Source: Paraburkholderia phenazinium (GTDB taxonomy: Bacteria > Pseudomonadota > Gammaproteobacteria > Burkholderiales > Burkholderiaceae). From it: DNA of 64,000 nt. Below the pieces are notes generated by a model. The model was not told where the DNA came from, made no database searches, and worked only from the letters and a program-made list of their open reading frames with translations. Positions 18,736 through 27,651 of the stretch are shown one piece after another. How positions within the stretch are numbered: the first letter of the stretch is position 1; every line of letters starts with the position of its first letter. The stretch is from contig NZ_FSRM01000001.1 of the NCBI RefSeq assembly GCF_900141745.1, positions 868,001-932,000 of the forward strand. Reading direction: 5' to 3'. The position numbers and the translations under genes were made by a program.

Positions 18736-19938
18736 ATGCCCGCCACCTTCGCCACCCAATCCACGGAAAAACATCACGTTGCGCGCAAAAGCACGTTTGT
18801 CAGTATCGCGCTCAATTCGGTGTTGATGACGCTGCAAATCATCATCGGGATGATCGCCCATTCGCAGGCACTGGTTGCCGATGGCGTGCATTCGCTTGCC
18901 GATCTCGTTTCGGATTTTGTCGTACTAATCGCCAATCGGCATAGCGGAGCAAAGCCGGATGCGGATCACAATTACGGGCACAGCCGCTATGAAACCGTGG
19001 CTTCGTTGTTTCTGGGTGCGCTGCTAATTGCGGTCGGTGTCGGCATGCTATGGCGCGCCGGAGCGCGGCTGGCCGATTTGCAGGATATTCCCGCCGTTCA
19101 CCTCAGCGCACTGGCCGTGGCTGTGCTGGTGCTGGTTTCGAAAGAAACACTGTTTCGTTATATGCTGCGCGAAGCTCAACGGGTGCGCTCGGCCATGCTG
19201 ATTGCCAATGCATGGCATGCGCGTTCGGACGCGGCGTCGTCGCTGGTTGTTGCGCTCGGCATTATCGGCAGTCTGGCTGGCGTGCGACTTCTCGATCCAA
19301 TTGCAGCGGCGATTGTCGGTTTCATGGTCGCGCGTATGGGCTGGACGTTCGGCTGGGATGCGCTGCAGGATCTATCAGACCGCGCACTCGACGATGCCGC
19401 TGCCGCCGACGTACGCAAACTGCTGATGTCGACGCCGGGTGTGCGTGATGTGCACGAACTGCGCACGCGCAAGATGGGTGACTTCGCGCTCGTCGACGCA
19501 CATATCCTGGTCGACCCGCTGATCTCTGTATCGGAAGGTCACTACATTGCTGAGACGGCCCGGGCGCGCGTCCTCACTGACAGCCGGGTGCTCGATGCGC
19601 TGATTCACGTCGATCCGGAAAACGATGCGCTGGCGCGACCGCCTATCGGATTGCCGCCCCGTGAGCGGGTCGTCGCGGAGGTCGAGGCGGCGCTTGCTGA
19701 ACGGGGTGAGCGGGCGGCGGGCGTCAATATCCATTACCTGAGCACTGGCCTCGATGTCGACGTGACGCTAGCTGCCAGCGCGCCCAATGCCATTGAGAGC
19801 GACGCACAGCGGCTCGCGCATCTTGATCTGGCAGAACTAAAGAGCCGCCTGGGCGTGCGGCATCTGAGCGTATTGCGGGCTATTGCTCTGGATGAGCAGG
19901 CTGAAGCCGCAGCGCCGGAGCGTCATGACATTGCCTAG
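18736..19938 (+). CDS. Cation diffusion facilitator (CDF) metal exporter
   Basis: A 400-residue inner-membrane protein. Six transmembrane helices carry the metal site pairs: HSLADLVSD in helix 2 and HARSDAASS in helix 5. The conserved DHNYGHSRYE follows helix 2. A cytoplasmic domain of about 200 residues follows, longer than the minimal family domain, with a second ferredoxin-like part near the end (GVNIHYLSTGLDVDV). CDF proteins export Zn, Fe, Co, Ni or Mn by proton exchange. The HxxxD pattern suggests zinc or broad specificity. Confidence 0.88.
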   Translation: MPATFATQSTEKHHVARKSTFVSIALNSVLMTLQIIIGMIAHSQALVADGVHSLADLVSDFVVLIANRHSGAKPDADHNYGHSRYETVASLFLGALLIAVGVGMLWRAGARLADLQDIPAVHLSALAVAVLVLVSKETLFRYMLREAQRVRSAMLIANAWHARSDAASSLVVALGIIGSLAGVRLLDPIAAAIVGFMVARMGWTFGWDALQDLSDRALDDAAAADVRKLLMSTPGVRDVHELRTRKMGDFALVDAHILVDPLISVSEGHYIAETARARVLTDSRVLDALIHVDPENDALARPPIGLPPRERVVAEVEAALAERGERAAGVNIHYLSTGLDVDVTLAASAPNAIESDAQRLAHLDLAELKSRLGVRHLSVLRAIALDEQAEAAAPERHDIA

Positions 19939-19995
19939 CGCGGTAGCGCCGGGCAGGTTAAGACGGCCGGCCTGGCTGGCGTCGCCATCAGAATC

Positions 19996-20454
19996 TCAAA
20001 GCGGTAGTTGCGTATCGAACTTGATTTCCCGCAGCACGACGCTTGTGCGCACTTGCGCGACGGCCGGAATCTTGAAGATGCGTTCGTGCAGAAACGCGTC
20101 ATACGCCTTGATGTCCGGCGCGACGATCTTGAGGATGTAGTCGGATTCGCCGGTGGTGCTGTAGCACTCGGTCACTTCAGGACAGGTGGCGATCTCGCGT
20201 TCGAACTGTTCAACCCCGCCTTCCGTGTGCCGCGTCAGATGGATGTGAGCGAGCGCGCACACGTGCAGCCCCAGCTTTTCGCGATCCAGCAGTGCTGTGT
20301 AGCGCTGGATCACCCCCGATTGCTCCATGTCCTTGATCCGCCGCCAGCATGGGGTGCTGGAGAGACCGACCTGGTCGGAGATTTCCTGCACCGAACGGCG
20401 AGCGTCAAGCTGCAGCAGGCGCAGGATCTTTTGCGAGAACGTATCGAGTGTCAA
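19996..20454 (-). CDS. Lrp/AsnC family transcriptional regulator
   Basis: A 152-residue regulator. The N-terminal winged helix-turn-helix is ILRLLQLDARRSVQEISDQVGLSSTPCWRRIKDME, and the C-terminal RAM domain includes ECYSTTGESDYILKIVAPDIKAY, the ligand-binding and oligomerisation part. It responds to an amino acid in most relatives. The target is unknown; the gene faces the CDF exporter tail to tail. Confidence 0.9.
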   Translation of the reverse strand: MTLDTFSQKILRLLQLDARRSVQEISDQVGLSSTPCWRRIKDMEQSGVIQRYTALLDREKLGLHVCALAHIHLTRHTEGGVEQFEREIATCPEVTECYSTTGESDYILKIVAPDIKAYDAFLHERIFKIPAVAQVRTSVVLREIKFDTQLPL

Positions 20455-20542
20455 CTGCGCCTCCGTTGGCGTGCCGTGGCTCTAATAGTAGAGGCGACGA
20501 AAACGAAACGCAATGTAAAACGGCTCTGACGAGGGAGATTAC

Positions 20543-21190
20543 CTAATTTGCCGGTTTGGCAGCGGCGTTTTGCCCTGAGCCGTCCCCATCTTTTGGGACT
20601 GTTTCCGCCGCTGCATGAGCGGCGAGAACGGCCTGGCCGGCGCGCAACTCGGCGAGCATGTTGCAGAACAGGGCGCCTTGCTCGATCGCATCGTCGAGGG
20701 CGACGTGGGTGTGCGGATGGTCGTCGAACCACCGCTGCGGCAGGCGCGGCTTGATGCACTTGCGATAGGGCAGACCGGTCATCGCGAAGGCGAGCGTCTT
20801 GATGTCCAGCGCAGACCATGAAAATGGGCAGCGGCCTGTGAAGCGCATCATGTACCAGAACATGAACGTGAAATCGAAGCCGGCCGGCATGGCCACGAAG
20901 ACCGGTTTGCCCGGCAACGCTTCAACCCACGTTACGTAAGCGTTCAAAGCCGTGGCGGGCTGCTGCAGATCGAGACGGCAGGCGGCCCACGCCTCGGGCT
21001 GGGTTTTCCACCATGCCTCCTGAACCGGATGGGCGGTCGCACCTTCCAGCGTTTCCAGGTTCGCAGAGAAGGTGCCGATGAGTTGCTTGTCTTCCGTGTA
21101 CGCGGCCGAGGCAAAGCTGAGCATGGAATGCGGGCCGGGGATCGGGCCGTCCGCTTCGACGTCGGTGCTCACATAGATTTCGGCGCTCAT
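20543..21190 (-). CDS. DEDD-type 3'-5' exonuclease
   Basis: A 215-residue protein. The first DEDD motif is [11 protein letters not shown] (Asp and Glu ligands) and the last is [11 protein letters not shown] (Asp, with the upstream His), as in RNase T / DnaQ-like exonucleases. The middle Asp is probably in PAGFDFTFM. It therefore cuts DNA or RNA from the 3' end using two metal ions; substrate unknown. The C-terminal 30 residues are a low-complexity tail. The ATG overlaps the stop of the MBL gene by four bases, so the two are coupled. Confidence 0.78.
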   Translation of the reverse strand: MSAEIYVSTDVEADGPIPGPHSMLSFASAAYTEDKQLIGTFSANLETLEGATAHPVQEAWWKTQPEAWAACRLDLQQPATALNAYVTWVEALPGKPVFVAMPAGFDFTFMFWYMMRFTGRCPFSWSALDIKTLAFAMTGLPYRKCIKPRLPQRWFDDHPHTHVALDDAIEQGALFCNMLAELRAGQAVLAAHAAAETVPKDGDGSGQNAAAKPAN

Positions 21191-21831
21191 GCGCGCACTC
21201 CGTCTGCGACGTATGGATTCGTGCGGCGCTCGGCGCCGAACGTCGAGGTGGGCCCATGACCCGGCACGAAGGTGACGTCGTCGCCGAGCGGCCAGAGCTT
21301 CTCGCGGATCGCGCGAATCAGATCGGCATGATTGCCGCGCGGAAAATCGGTGCGGCCGATCGAGCCCGCAAACAGCACATCGCCAACCAGCGCGACCCGA
21401 TGCGCGCGGCTAAAGAAGATCACATGGCCCGGCGTATGCCCCGGGCAGTGATAAACCTCGAGCGTCTCATTGCCGAACTGAACCGTGTCGCCGTCCTGCA
21501 GCCAGCGGTCCGGTTCGAACGCCTGCGCTGCAGGGAAGCCGAAACGCGTGCTCTGGGCGGGCAACTGATCGATCCAGAAACGCTCGTCGGGATGTGGACC
21601 GTCGATCGGGACGCCGTAGTGCGTGGCCAAAGTTTTCGCGCCGGCGCAATGATCGATGTGACCGTGCGTGAGGAAAACCTTTTCGACCGACAGGTTTTGC
21701 CGCTTGACCTCATCCTGGATGATCTCGAGATCGCCGCCTGGATCGACAACGGCGGCGCGTCCCGTCGCCTCGCAAACGAGCAGCGAGCAGTTCTGCTGGA
21801 ACGGGGTGACGGGGATCAGAGTGACTTTCAT
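21187..21831 (-). CDS. MBL-fold metallo-hydrolase (glyoxalase II-like)
   Basis: A 214-residue metallo-beta-lactamase fold protein. The metal motif THGHIDH is complete, with further ligands in [23 protein letters not shown] and VPGHGPTS. This set fits the YcbL/GloB-like hydroxyacyl-thioester hydrolases. The start [15 protein letters not shown] at 21831 matches the family; the longer frame upstream is not supported. It is translationally coupled (ATGA) to the exonuclease gene. Confidence 0.88.
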   Translation of the reverse strand: MKVTLIPVTPFQQNCSLLVCEATGRAAVVDPGGDLEIIQDEVKRQNLSVEKVFLTHGHIDHCAGAKTLATHYGVPIDGPHPDERFWIDQLPAQSTRFGFPAAQAFEPDRWLQDGDTVQFGNETLEVYHCPGHTPGHVIFFSRAHRVALVGDVLFAGSIGRTDFPRGNHADLIRAIREKLWPLGDDVTFVPGHGPTSTFGAERRTNPYVADGVRA

Positions 21832-22455
21832 GAGGACGGTGGGCCGCAGCAAAAACGTTGATTGTACCGGCGTACCGGGCCCCCCGCCGATATGCCAAAT
21901 GGCTGGTCCGCGATACCTATTTTTGCAGCAATAGTGAAAATTCATCAAAGCTATCAAGCGCTTGTCATCCCAAAATTGTGTTTTGGGTATAATGCGGTCA
22001 TGTGTACGGGAAACCGTGCTGCCACAGGACGATGCGTCCCCATTAAGAATGGAGCGCTGATCGTCGTCAAGTAAGTGCCGTCGGTGTTGTCGACGGCAAA
22101 TCCAGCATCGGATGCGTCCGATGCGCACGTCTCGTCCAGCCAGGTGCCACGCGCCTGCAACGGCCTTCTGCCGTGACGCTGGGTGGGGCCTACGCCGCCG
22201 TTCCTGCGCGCTGCTGTCTGGCGCGCAAGAACGTGTTTGCCACGTTCGATGGCGGCTTGTGGGGTCTGGTCAGGCTGCCGGGGACAGGTTGCGCCAGACG
22301 TGAAATTTAACCGTGCGGGAGCGGCAGAGTATGCCGCGTGCGGGCTTCGGCGTACTGCGCTTTTTCGCGCGGCGCGTGGTCGTTCGTTTTCCGCCGGAGT
22401 CGCAGCAACACGCAGCTATCGCGTGATGCGGCTCGACATTGTGATTGCACGTCTT
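21832..22455. other. Long non-coding stretch before rlpA with a promoter-like hexamer and stable hairpins
   Basis: These 624 bases have no convincing gene. A TATAAT box lies at 21988-21993. Downstream on the plus strand are four hairpins: GGACG/CGTCC (22027-22039), GCCGTCG/CGACGGC (22077-22097), GCATCGGA/TCCGATGC with a TGCG loop (22105-22124), and ACGGC/GCCGT near 22162-22176. It may be an independent small RNA or the rlpA leader. Confidence 0.4.
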
Positions 22456-23058
22456 ATGAAAACTCGGTCATCCCGAAGTATGGGGAGTCTTTTTGCCTTT
22501 TTTGTGCTCGCAGGGTGTGCCATGCCCCCGAACGCAGCCAACGAGGCAAGTAATCCGCCGCTCAGCACGAAGAGCGCGCAAGCAGGCAGCGCCGGTACGA
22601 TGGCGCCGCAGGCCTTCGGAACGCCAGCTGCATCGGCGTCTGAAGCTAACGGTACGTCGCTCGCCGACGCCCAGCCGCTCACCGAAAACGGTCCCAATGT
22701 GGCCGGTTTCCACGAAACCGGGCGCGCCTCCTGGTACGGCAGGTTCTTCCACGGCCGTCGCACGGCGAACGGCGAGCGCTACGACATGCACGCGCTGACC
22801 GCCGCGCACCGCACGCTGCCGCTCGGTTCGTACGTTCGCGTGACGAACCCAGCCAACGACAGTTCGGTCATTGTCCGGATCAACGACCGCGGCCCGTTCG
22901 CGCGCGGCCGGATCATCGACCTCTCGCTGGCGGCTGCTACCGCGCTGCATATGCAGCGGGCGGGCACGGCGCGCGTGCAGATCGTCGGTCTGACGCCAAA
23001 GGAAGCCAAAGCCGAACAGGCCGAGACGCTGGCGTCGAATACGAACGACGTCAAATGA
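22456..23058 (+). CDS. rlpA: Septal ring lytic transglycosylase RlpA-like lipoprotein
   Basis: A 200-residue protein. The signal peptide ends with the lipobox VLAGC, which would lipidate the protein to the outer membrane. A disordered Ala/Ser/Pro linker is followed by a double-psi barrel: GRASWYGRFFHGRRTANGERYD, LPLGSYVRVTN and VRINDRGPFARGRIIDLS, with the conserved Asp of the active site. RlpA cuts naked glycan strands at the septum. It lacks the C-terminal SPOR domain of E. coli RlpA, so it may be recruited differently. Two other ATGs (22426, 22480) are possible starts. Confidence 0.8.
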   Translation: MKTRSSRSMGSLFAFFVLAGCAMPPNAANEASNPPLSTKSAQAGSAGTMAPQAFGTPAASASEANGTSLADAQPLTENGPNVAGFHETGRASWYGRFFHGRRTANGERYDMHALTAAHRTLPLGSYVRVTNPANDSSVIVRINDRGPFARGRIIDLSLAAATALHMQRAGTARVQIVGLTPKEAKAEQAETLASNTNDVK

Positions 23059-23150
23059 TGTGACTGGAGCGAGCGGTGCGTGTGATGCACGTCTGCTCGC
23101 CCCCGGTGTTGCAAGACGCGTGGGCTCTGCTCGCGCGTTTGTCCGCGCTC

Positions 23151-23178
23151 AAGGGCCGCTTGCGCGGCCCTTGTTCTT
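23151..23178. terminator. Bidirectional terminator between rlpA and rsmI
   Basis: Nine-pair stem AAGGGCCGC / GCGGCCCTT with a 4-base loop lies between two convergent genes. It is flanked by A/T-rich sequence that fits the plus-strand reading best. Confidence 0.65.
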
Positions 23179-24064
23179 ACTCGCTGTCTTCCCCGTCCTT
23201 CTTCAAAGCCAATGCGCGGGTGTACAACGCATTGCGCGATGTTCCCGTGATAGCCGCCGCGACTTTCGCCGCGCTACTCACCGTCAGCTCTTCCAGCAGG
23301 ATGCGCAGCAGCGCGTCGTGATCGTGCTCGCCCGCGGTTTCCTGTTGAGCGCCTTCCACCACCAGCACAAATTCGCCACGCTGCCGGTTCAGGTCCGACG
23401 CCAGCCACGTTGGCCCTTCGGCCAGGGTGCAGCAATGCAGCGCTTCATGTAACTTCGTCAGCTCACGTGCGATCAATAGTTTGCGCGCGCCGCCGAATGC
23501 TTCGGCCAGCGCTTCGACTGTTTCTACGATGCGATGCGGCGCTTCGTAGAAGACCATGGCGTGAGGATGCGTCGCGAGTGGTTGCAGTGTTGCAGCGCGT
23601 TGCTTCGCCTTTGGCGGCAAAAAGCCGAGAAACGAGAAGGTCGCGACCCAATCGCCGGCGGCACTGAGTGCTGTGGCCAGGGCGCTCGCGCCGGGCAATG
23701 GAATCACTGGGAAGCCGGCTTCACGCACGGCGTCGACGAGCTTCGCTCCGGGGTCCGAAATGCCCGGAGTGCCGGCGTCGGACACGTAGGCGACGCGCTC
23801 GCCCGCTTGCAGATGTTCGACGATGCGCAGTGCCGCGGCGCGCTCGTTGTGCTGATGCACCGCCAGCAGGGGTTTCGAGATGCCGTAGCGCGCCAGCAAT
23901 TGGCCGGTATTGCGCGTGTCCTCGGCGGCGATGCGGTCCACCAGTCCGAGTACGTGCAGCGCGCGCAACGTGATGTCCGCGACGTTGCCGATCGGCGTCG
24001 CCACCACATAGAGCGCGGCAGCAGGATATTGCTGCCCTTGCGCAAGTTCGGAGAGAGGGGTCAT
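23177..24064 (-). CDS. rsmI: 16S rRNA (cytidine-1402-2'-O)-methyltransferase
   Basis: A 295-residue SAM-dependent methyltransferase of the tetrapyrrole-methylase fold. The N-terminus [22 protein letters not shown] and the [15 protein letters not shown] segment are diagnostic of RsmI, as is [20 protein letters not shown]. It methylates the ribose of C1402 in 16S rRNA and tunes decoding. Its start codon overlaps that of yraN on the other strand (CATG at 24062-24065). I chose MTPLSEL at 24064 rather than the longer frame to 24088. Confidence 0.93.
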   Translation of the reverse strand: MTPLSELAQGQQYPAAALYVVATPIGNVADITLRALHVLGLVDRIAAEDTRNTGQLLARYGISKPLLAVHQHNERAAALRIVEHLQAGERVAYVSDAGTPGISDPGAKLVDAVREAGFPVIPLPGASALATALSAAGDWVATFSFLGFLPPKAKQRAATLQPLATHPHAMVFYEAPHRIVETVEALAEAFGGARKLLIARELTKLHEALHCCTLAEGPTWLASDLNRQRGEFVLVVEGAQQETAGEHDHDALLRILLEELTVSSAAKVAAAITGTSRNALYTRALALKKDGEDSE

Positions 24065-24521
24065 GAGACAGAAGACGCAGACAGACAAAGCAAGGCCGAC
24101 ATTGTGCCACGCAGAGCCGGAGCGCCCGGTGCCCCGTTCCGGCGCTCACAACTTTTTGGGACGCGGAGGGTCCAAAGACGTCGGAGCCGCCTTCGAAGCT
24201 CACGCACTCGCCTTCTTGCAGCGCCAGCGGTTGCGTTTCGTAGCGCGCAACGTGGCGTGTCGCGGCGGAGAGATCGATCTGGTGATGCGCGAGCGCGATG
24301 GCTCGCTGGTGTTCGTCGAAGTCCGGGCGCGTGCGCGCTGGCACTATGGTGGCGCGGCGGCCAGCGTTGGATGGCAGAAACGTCAGCGGCTGGTGCGTGC
24401 TGCGCGGCATTATCTGGCGACGCGCGTGAGCGTCGTACCGGCGTGCCGTTTCGATGTCGTCGCGTTCGAATCGGGGCGACTTGTCTGGTTACGCGATGCC
24501 TTTCGTGCCGATGAAGTCTGA
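24063..24521 (+). CDS. yraN: YraN / UPF0102 family protein
   Basis: A 152-residue protein with a restriction-endonuclease-like fold: [40 protein letters not shown] (described as residues 41-80) carries the conserved E and EIDLV acidic site, and VFVEVRARA carries the ExK-like third strand, here VEVR. Function is unsettled; a nuclease role is assumed from the fold. The N-terminal 35 residues are extra relative to E. coli YraN, so the true start could be further in. It begins the cluster yraN-diaA-dolP-cyt c. Confidence 0.85.
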   Translation: MRQKTQTDKARPTLCHAEPERPVPRSGAHNFLGRGGSKDVGAAFEAHALAFLQRQRLRFVARNVACRGGEIDLVMRERDGSLVFVEVRARARWHYGGAAASVGWQKRQRLVRAARHYLATRVSVVPACRFDVVAFESGRLVWLRDAFRADEV

Positions 24522-24703
24522 GCCACGCTGCGGATATCGCGCCTGAGTGCGATAAACTTGCGCTCGCGTACGAGTGACACGGCGAACGCGTCCCAGGCGG
24601 TTCCGGTGACGCATCGGCGTTGCCTGCACCGTCAGCCAGAATAACCTGTCTTCACAACACGGCCGCGCGCAGCGGTCCATACGCGGCAAAAGATAGAGAC
24701 TCG

Positions 24704-25291
24704 ATGTCAGTCGAACGTATTCAACAGCACTTCCGCGACAACGCGGCAGTCACAACCGAAGCTCTCGAAACCCTCTCGATGCCGATCGCCGCTGCGATCG
24801 ACACGATGTTTATGGCGCTTGCCAACGGCAACCGCATTCTTGCGTGCGGCAATGGTGGATCCGCCGCCAACGCGCAGCATTTCGCGGCCAAGCTGATGGG
24901 CCGTTTCGAGCGCGAACGCCCAGGCTTGCCTGCCATTGCGTTGACGGCCGACACGTCGATCATCACCGCGATCGCCAACGATGACGCGTTCGAGCAGGTG
25001 TTCGCGAAGCAGGTCTGGGCATTCGGCCAGCCTGGCGACGTACTACTTGCCATCACGACCTCGGGCGATTCGGCGAACGTGCTGGCCGCGATCGCGGCAG
25101 CGCACGAGCGCGAGATGATCGTGGTGGCGTTGACCGGCAGGAGCGGTGGCAAAGCGCACGAGGTATTGGGCGACACCGACATTCATATTTGCGTGCCCTC
25201 AGATCGCACCGCGCGTATTCAGGAAGTGCATTTGCTGACCATCCATTGTCTGTGCGACGGCATCGATGCCATGTTGCTGGGCGAAGACTGA
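24704..25291 (+). CDS. diaA: SIS-domain protein, DiaA / phosphoheptose isomerase type
   Basis: A 195-residue SIS-domain protein. CGNGGSAANAQHFAAKLMGRF and ITTSGDSANVL are the sugar-phosphate-binding loops shared by GmhA and DiaA. The gene order rsmI / yraN / this gene / dolP matches E. coli yraL-yraN-diaA-yraP, which favours DiaA, the DnaA-binding initiation factor. A phosphoheptose isomerase role in LPS heptose synthesis cannot be excluded from sequence alone. The start at 24704 (MSVERIQQHF) fits the family length. Confidence 0.85.
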   Translation: MSVERIQQHFRDNAAVTTEALETLSMPIAAAIDTMFMALANGNRILACGNGGSAANAQHFAAKLMGRFERERPGLPAIALTADTSIITAIANDDAFEQVFAKQVWAFGQPGDVLLAITTSGDSANVLAAIAAAHEREMIVVALTGRSGGKAHEVLGDTDIHICVPSDRTARIQEVHLLTIHCLCDGIDAMLLGED

Positions 25292-25311
25292 TTCCGAAGG
25301 AGAGCTAGTTA

Positions 25312-26103
25312 ATGAGCGTATTCCGCATCAAGACGACACTGGTGAGGACCACACTGGTGGTGGGGCTGGCGGCAGGGCTGTCCGCGACGTTGCAGGGTTG
25401 CTTCCTGTTGGTGGCCGGCGCGGCCGGTGGCGGTGCGCTGGTTGCGACCGACCGGCGCACGCTTGGTGCGCAGACCGAGGATCGCGAGATTCAGGTGAAG
25501 TCGATCGCGCAGATCAACCAGAACCTGCCGGATCCCGCGCACGTCAACGTGTCGGTTTTCAATCGGCGCGTGCTGCTGACCGGCGAAGTGCCGGACGATG
25601 CATCGAAGCAGAAGGCCGAGCAGATCGTGCGATCGCTCAACAATGTCACTTCCATCGTCAACGAGCTGACGATCGGGCCGGCTGCCGACCTGTCTTCGCG
25701 GACCAACGATTCGTACCTTGAAACGCGGGTCAAGACGGCACTGATCGCCGAGAAGAACATTTCGGCGAACAACTTCAAGGTGGTGTGCGAGAACGGCTCG
25801 GTGTATCTGATGGGGCTTGTTACGCGCGATGAAGGCGCCCGTGGCGCCGACGTGGCGAGCCGCGTGCCGGGTGTGACGCAGGTGGTGAAGGTGTTCCAGT
25901 ACATCCTGCCGCAAGACGCAACTGCGACGAGCGCGCCGGCGGCCAGCGCGCCGGTTGCGTCGCAGCCTCCGCCGACGCCGGATGCGACGGTGGGTGCGGT
26001 GCCCGATTCGTCGGTGAGTTCGCGTCCGCTTGAGCAGCAGGCGCCTGCGCCGGTGACGAATTCGAGCTCGGTTCATCCGGGGAATCCGGCGGTTAGTCAA
26101 TGA
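25312..26103 (+). CDS. dolP: BON-domain outer-membrane lipoprotein, DolP-like
   Basis: A 263-residue lipoprotein with lipobox LQGC and the typical GALVATDRRTLGAQTEDREIQVKS start of DolP/YraP. Two BON domains follow: about residues 58-125 (HVNVSVFNRRVLLTGEVPDD) and about 130-205 (NNFKVVCENGSVYLMGLVT). DolP binds anionic phospholipid at the outer membrane and supports septal peptidoglycan splitting. The C-terminal 60 residues are an Ala/Pro/Ser/Thr tail not present in E. coli DolP. The stop overlaps the cytochrome start by four bases. Confidence 0.9.
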   Translation: MSVFRIKTTLVRTTLVVGLAAGLSATLQGCFLLVAGAAGGGALVATDRRTLGAQTEDREIQVKSIAQINQNLPDPAHVNVSVFNRRVLLTGEVPDDASKQKAEQIVRSLNNVTSIVNELTIGPAADLSSRTNDSYLETRVKTALIAEKNISANNFKVVCENGSVYLMGLVTRDEGARGADVASRVPGVTQVVKVFQYILPQDATATSAPAASAPVASQPPPTPDATVGAVPDSSVSSRPLEQQAPAPVTNSSSVHPGNPAVSQ

Positions 26104-26483
26104 AGTTGCGGGGCTTGATGCGGCGTTGCGTGGTGATGCTCGGGGTGCGGAAATCGGGGGTCGTGGTTGTTGCTCTGGTGGGCCTTGCTGGGTTGGTGAC
26201 GGCGGCGCGGGCGGATGATGCACCGCGCGGTCAGATGATCGCGCGCGCCAATGCTTGCATGGGCTGTCACGCGGTGGACCGCAAGGTCGTCGGGCCTTCG
26301 TTTCAGCAGATCGCGGCGAAGTACAAGGGCGATGCGCAAGCGCCCGCGAAACTTGTGAACAAGGTTAAGGATGGCGGTTCGGGTGTGTGGGGTGTTTTGC
26401 CGATGCCCCCGCATCCGACGATGAGCGATGTGGATATCCGCACGGTTGTGGATTGGGTGCTCGCCGGGGCGCCTTCCAGGTGA
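26100..26483 (+). CDS. Class I c-type cytochrome
   Basis: A 127-residue periplasmic protein with a signal-anchor-like leader (VVVVALVGLAGLVTAARA), the heme motif CMGCH and the distal methionine ligand probably in VLPMPPHPTMSD. It resembles cytochrome c551/c5-like electron carriers. Its ATG overlaps the dolP stop (ATGA), so it is the last gene of the cluster and directly precedes the tRNA. Confidence 0.88.
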   Translation: MKLRGLMRRCVVMLGVRKSGVVVVALVGLAGLVTAARADDAPRGQMIARANACMGCHAVDRKVVGPSFQQIAAKYKGDAQAPAKLVNKVKDGGSGVWGVLPMPPHPTMSDVDIRTVVDWVLAGAPSR

Positions 26484-26505
26484 GGTTTTGCTGCGGCCTG
26501 GCGGC

Positions 26506-26536
26506 TTGGCAAAACGGAAAAACCTTGTGCTAGAAT
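26506..26536 (+). promoter_or_regulatory. Probable promoter of tRNA-Ala
   Basis: TTGGCA at 26506-26511 and TAGAAT at 26531-26536 with a 19-base spacer; an upstream TGC gives an extended -10 (TGCTAGAAT). The tRNA begins 12 bases further on. Confidence 0.55.
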
Positions 26537-26547
26537 CGTTTGTCGTC

Positions 26548-26623
<76 letters not shown>

Positions 26624-26636
26624 AATTTTCCTTTAG

Positions 26637-26675
26637 AAACAACGCACTACGTCTTGCGATGTAGTGCGTTGTTTT
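26637..26675 (+). terminator. Element-supplied terminator of the tRNA-Ala gene
   Basis: A 12-pair perfect stem (ACAACGCACTAC / GTAGTGCGTTGT) with a 10-base loop and flanking AA/TTT lies 16 bases after the tRNA. It is inside the island, so the element brings its own tRNA terminator. Confidence 0.8.
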
Positions 26676-26704
26676 GCATCCTAGTGCAGGTTTCTGCAAA
26701 CGCG

Positions 26705-26722
26705 GTGTGGCAATTTTGTGGC
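26705..26722 (+). other. Left arm-type site, probable integrase binding
   Basis: GTGTGGCAATTTTGTGGC, itself a direct repeat of TGTGGC, differs at one base from 55692-55709 near the right end. In the excised circle the two would flank the joined core in the same orientation, as lambda-type arm sites do. Confidence 0.55.
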
Positions 26723-26788
26723 GACGGGCCATAGCGAATGCTTAGTACCGCGTGACATTGCACATTATTGTGCGGTAGACTTTAGTTC

Positions 26789-26998
26789 GTCTGAGTAATC
26801 AGACTCCTCCTTGACACCGTGATTTCACAACCAGACGGCCGGGCGTCGGTGTCGCCAAGGTCAATACCGACTAGTTGCGCTTCGCGCAGCTGGCTCGAAG
26901 AGCGAGCTGCTGCATCTGCAGCTCGCTACCACACCGTGATATCACCAAAGATCACGCGGCCGGGCCCTCGGTGTGGCCAAGGTCAGCTACCGAGCAGT
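26789..26998 (+). ncRNA. Candidate structured RNA with two related hairpin modules
   Basis: A run of hairpins: GTCTGA/TCAGAC (26789-26804); GACACCG/CGGTGTC (26813-26853); TGCGC/GCGCA (26876-26888); a 10-pair stem AGCGAGCTGC/GCAGCTCGCT (26901-26927); CACACCG/CGGTGTG (26930-26975). The second and fifth are related copies that share CCGTGAT.TCAC, CGGCCGGG and GCCAAGGTCA; the closing pair is G-C in one and C-G in the other, a compensated change. In both copies TCGGT can instead pair with ACCGA downstream, an alternative fold. The placement behind attL and before an AlpA-like gene recalls P4/P1-type phage antisense RNAs, but that is a guess. Confidence 0.45.
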
Positions 26999-27209
26999 TT
27001 CCCGGCGTAACTACTCGATGACCAGTCTCTAGCCGCTCCACTCGGTTATCAAAATTGAGATCAGATCGCGTTGATCGTATTTTCCCGTTCCTGGGAAGGA
27101 AGGGATGCCCCTTGTCGCATCCGGAACGTACAGCCACATTAGTCGTCGCACCGTTAGGTTGGGACAGAGTAAGCGGTTGCGCGCTGCTGGATATCAGGAG
27201 GGAAGGCTG

Positions 27210-27509
27210 ATGAGAACCCTTCTGACGGTTGACCAGCTCGCTGCGTGCATCCACAAGTCTGCCGCTAGCATTCGAAGCGACGCCACCCGCAACCCTCGGT
27301 CGCTCCCCCCGATTTGCAGGCTTCCAGGGACGAAGCGTCTACTTTGGCGCGTCGAAGACGTTGAGCAATGGCTTGCCGAGCATGTGCAAGGGTTGGCCGC
27401 TACGCTCAACACAGCGGCAACCGATCAACCGCGAATGCGTCGCGGCCGGCCAACTAAAGTAGAAGTGGTCGCACGACTACGGAACAAAGCAATGAATATC
27501 GCCGGATAG
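27210..27509 (+). CDS. AlpA/Xis-like helix-turn-helix protein
   Basis: A 99-residue protein with an N-terminal winged helix of the excisionase/AlpA type: LLTVDQLAACIHKSAASIRSDATRNP, then LPGTKRLLWRVEDVEQWL. The C-terminal part is basic and ends with RRGRPTKVEVVARLRNKAM. Such proteins on islands direct excision or activate int. A strong GGAGG site precedes the ATG at 27210; the longer frame is unlikely. It is the first gene after the structured RNA region. Confidence 0.72.
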   Translation: MRTLLTVDQLAACIHKSAASIRSDATRNPRSLPPICRLPGTKRLLWRVEDVEQWLAEHVQGLAATLNTAATDQPRMRRGRPTKVEVVARLRNKAMNIAG

Positions 27510-27651
27510 TTGAATGCTAGGCGTTCATACGCCGAGCTTGAAGAATCACAAAAAACAATGGGCCATTTGCGCGAATGTGGCGAGTCTAAGGGCGGCCGCT
27601 GTGCAATGGTTAAGGCGCCAAACAGCGTCATTTTTCTTTTGAGGCGTATTC

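Noticed and set aside
22000..22200. The rlpA upstream hairpins as RNase P RNA, 6S RNA, tmRNA or SRP RNA
   Set aside because: None of the conserved core sequences of these RNAs can be seen there.
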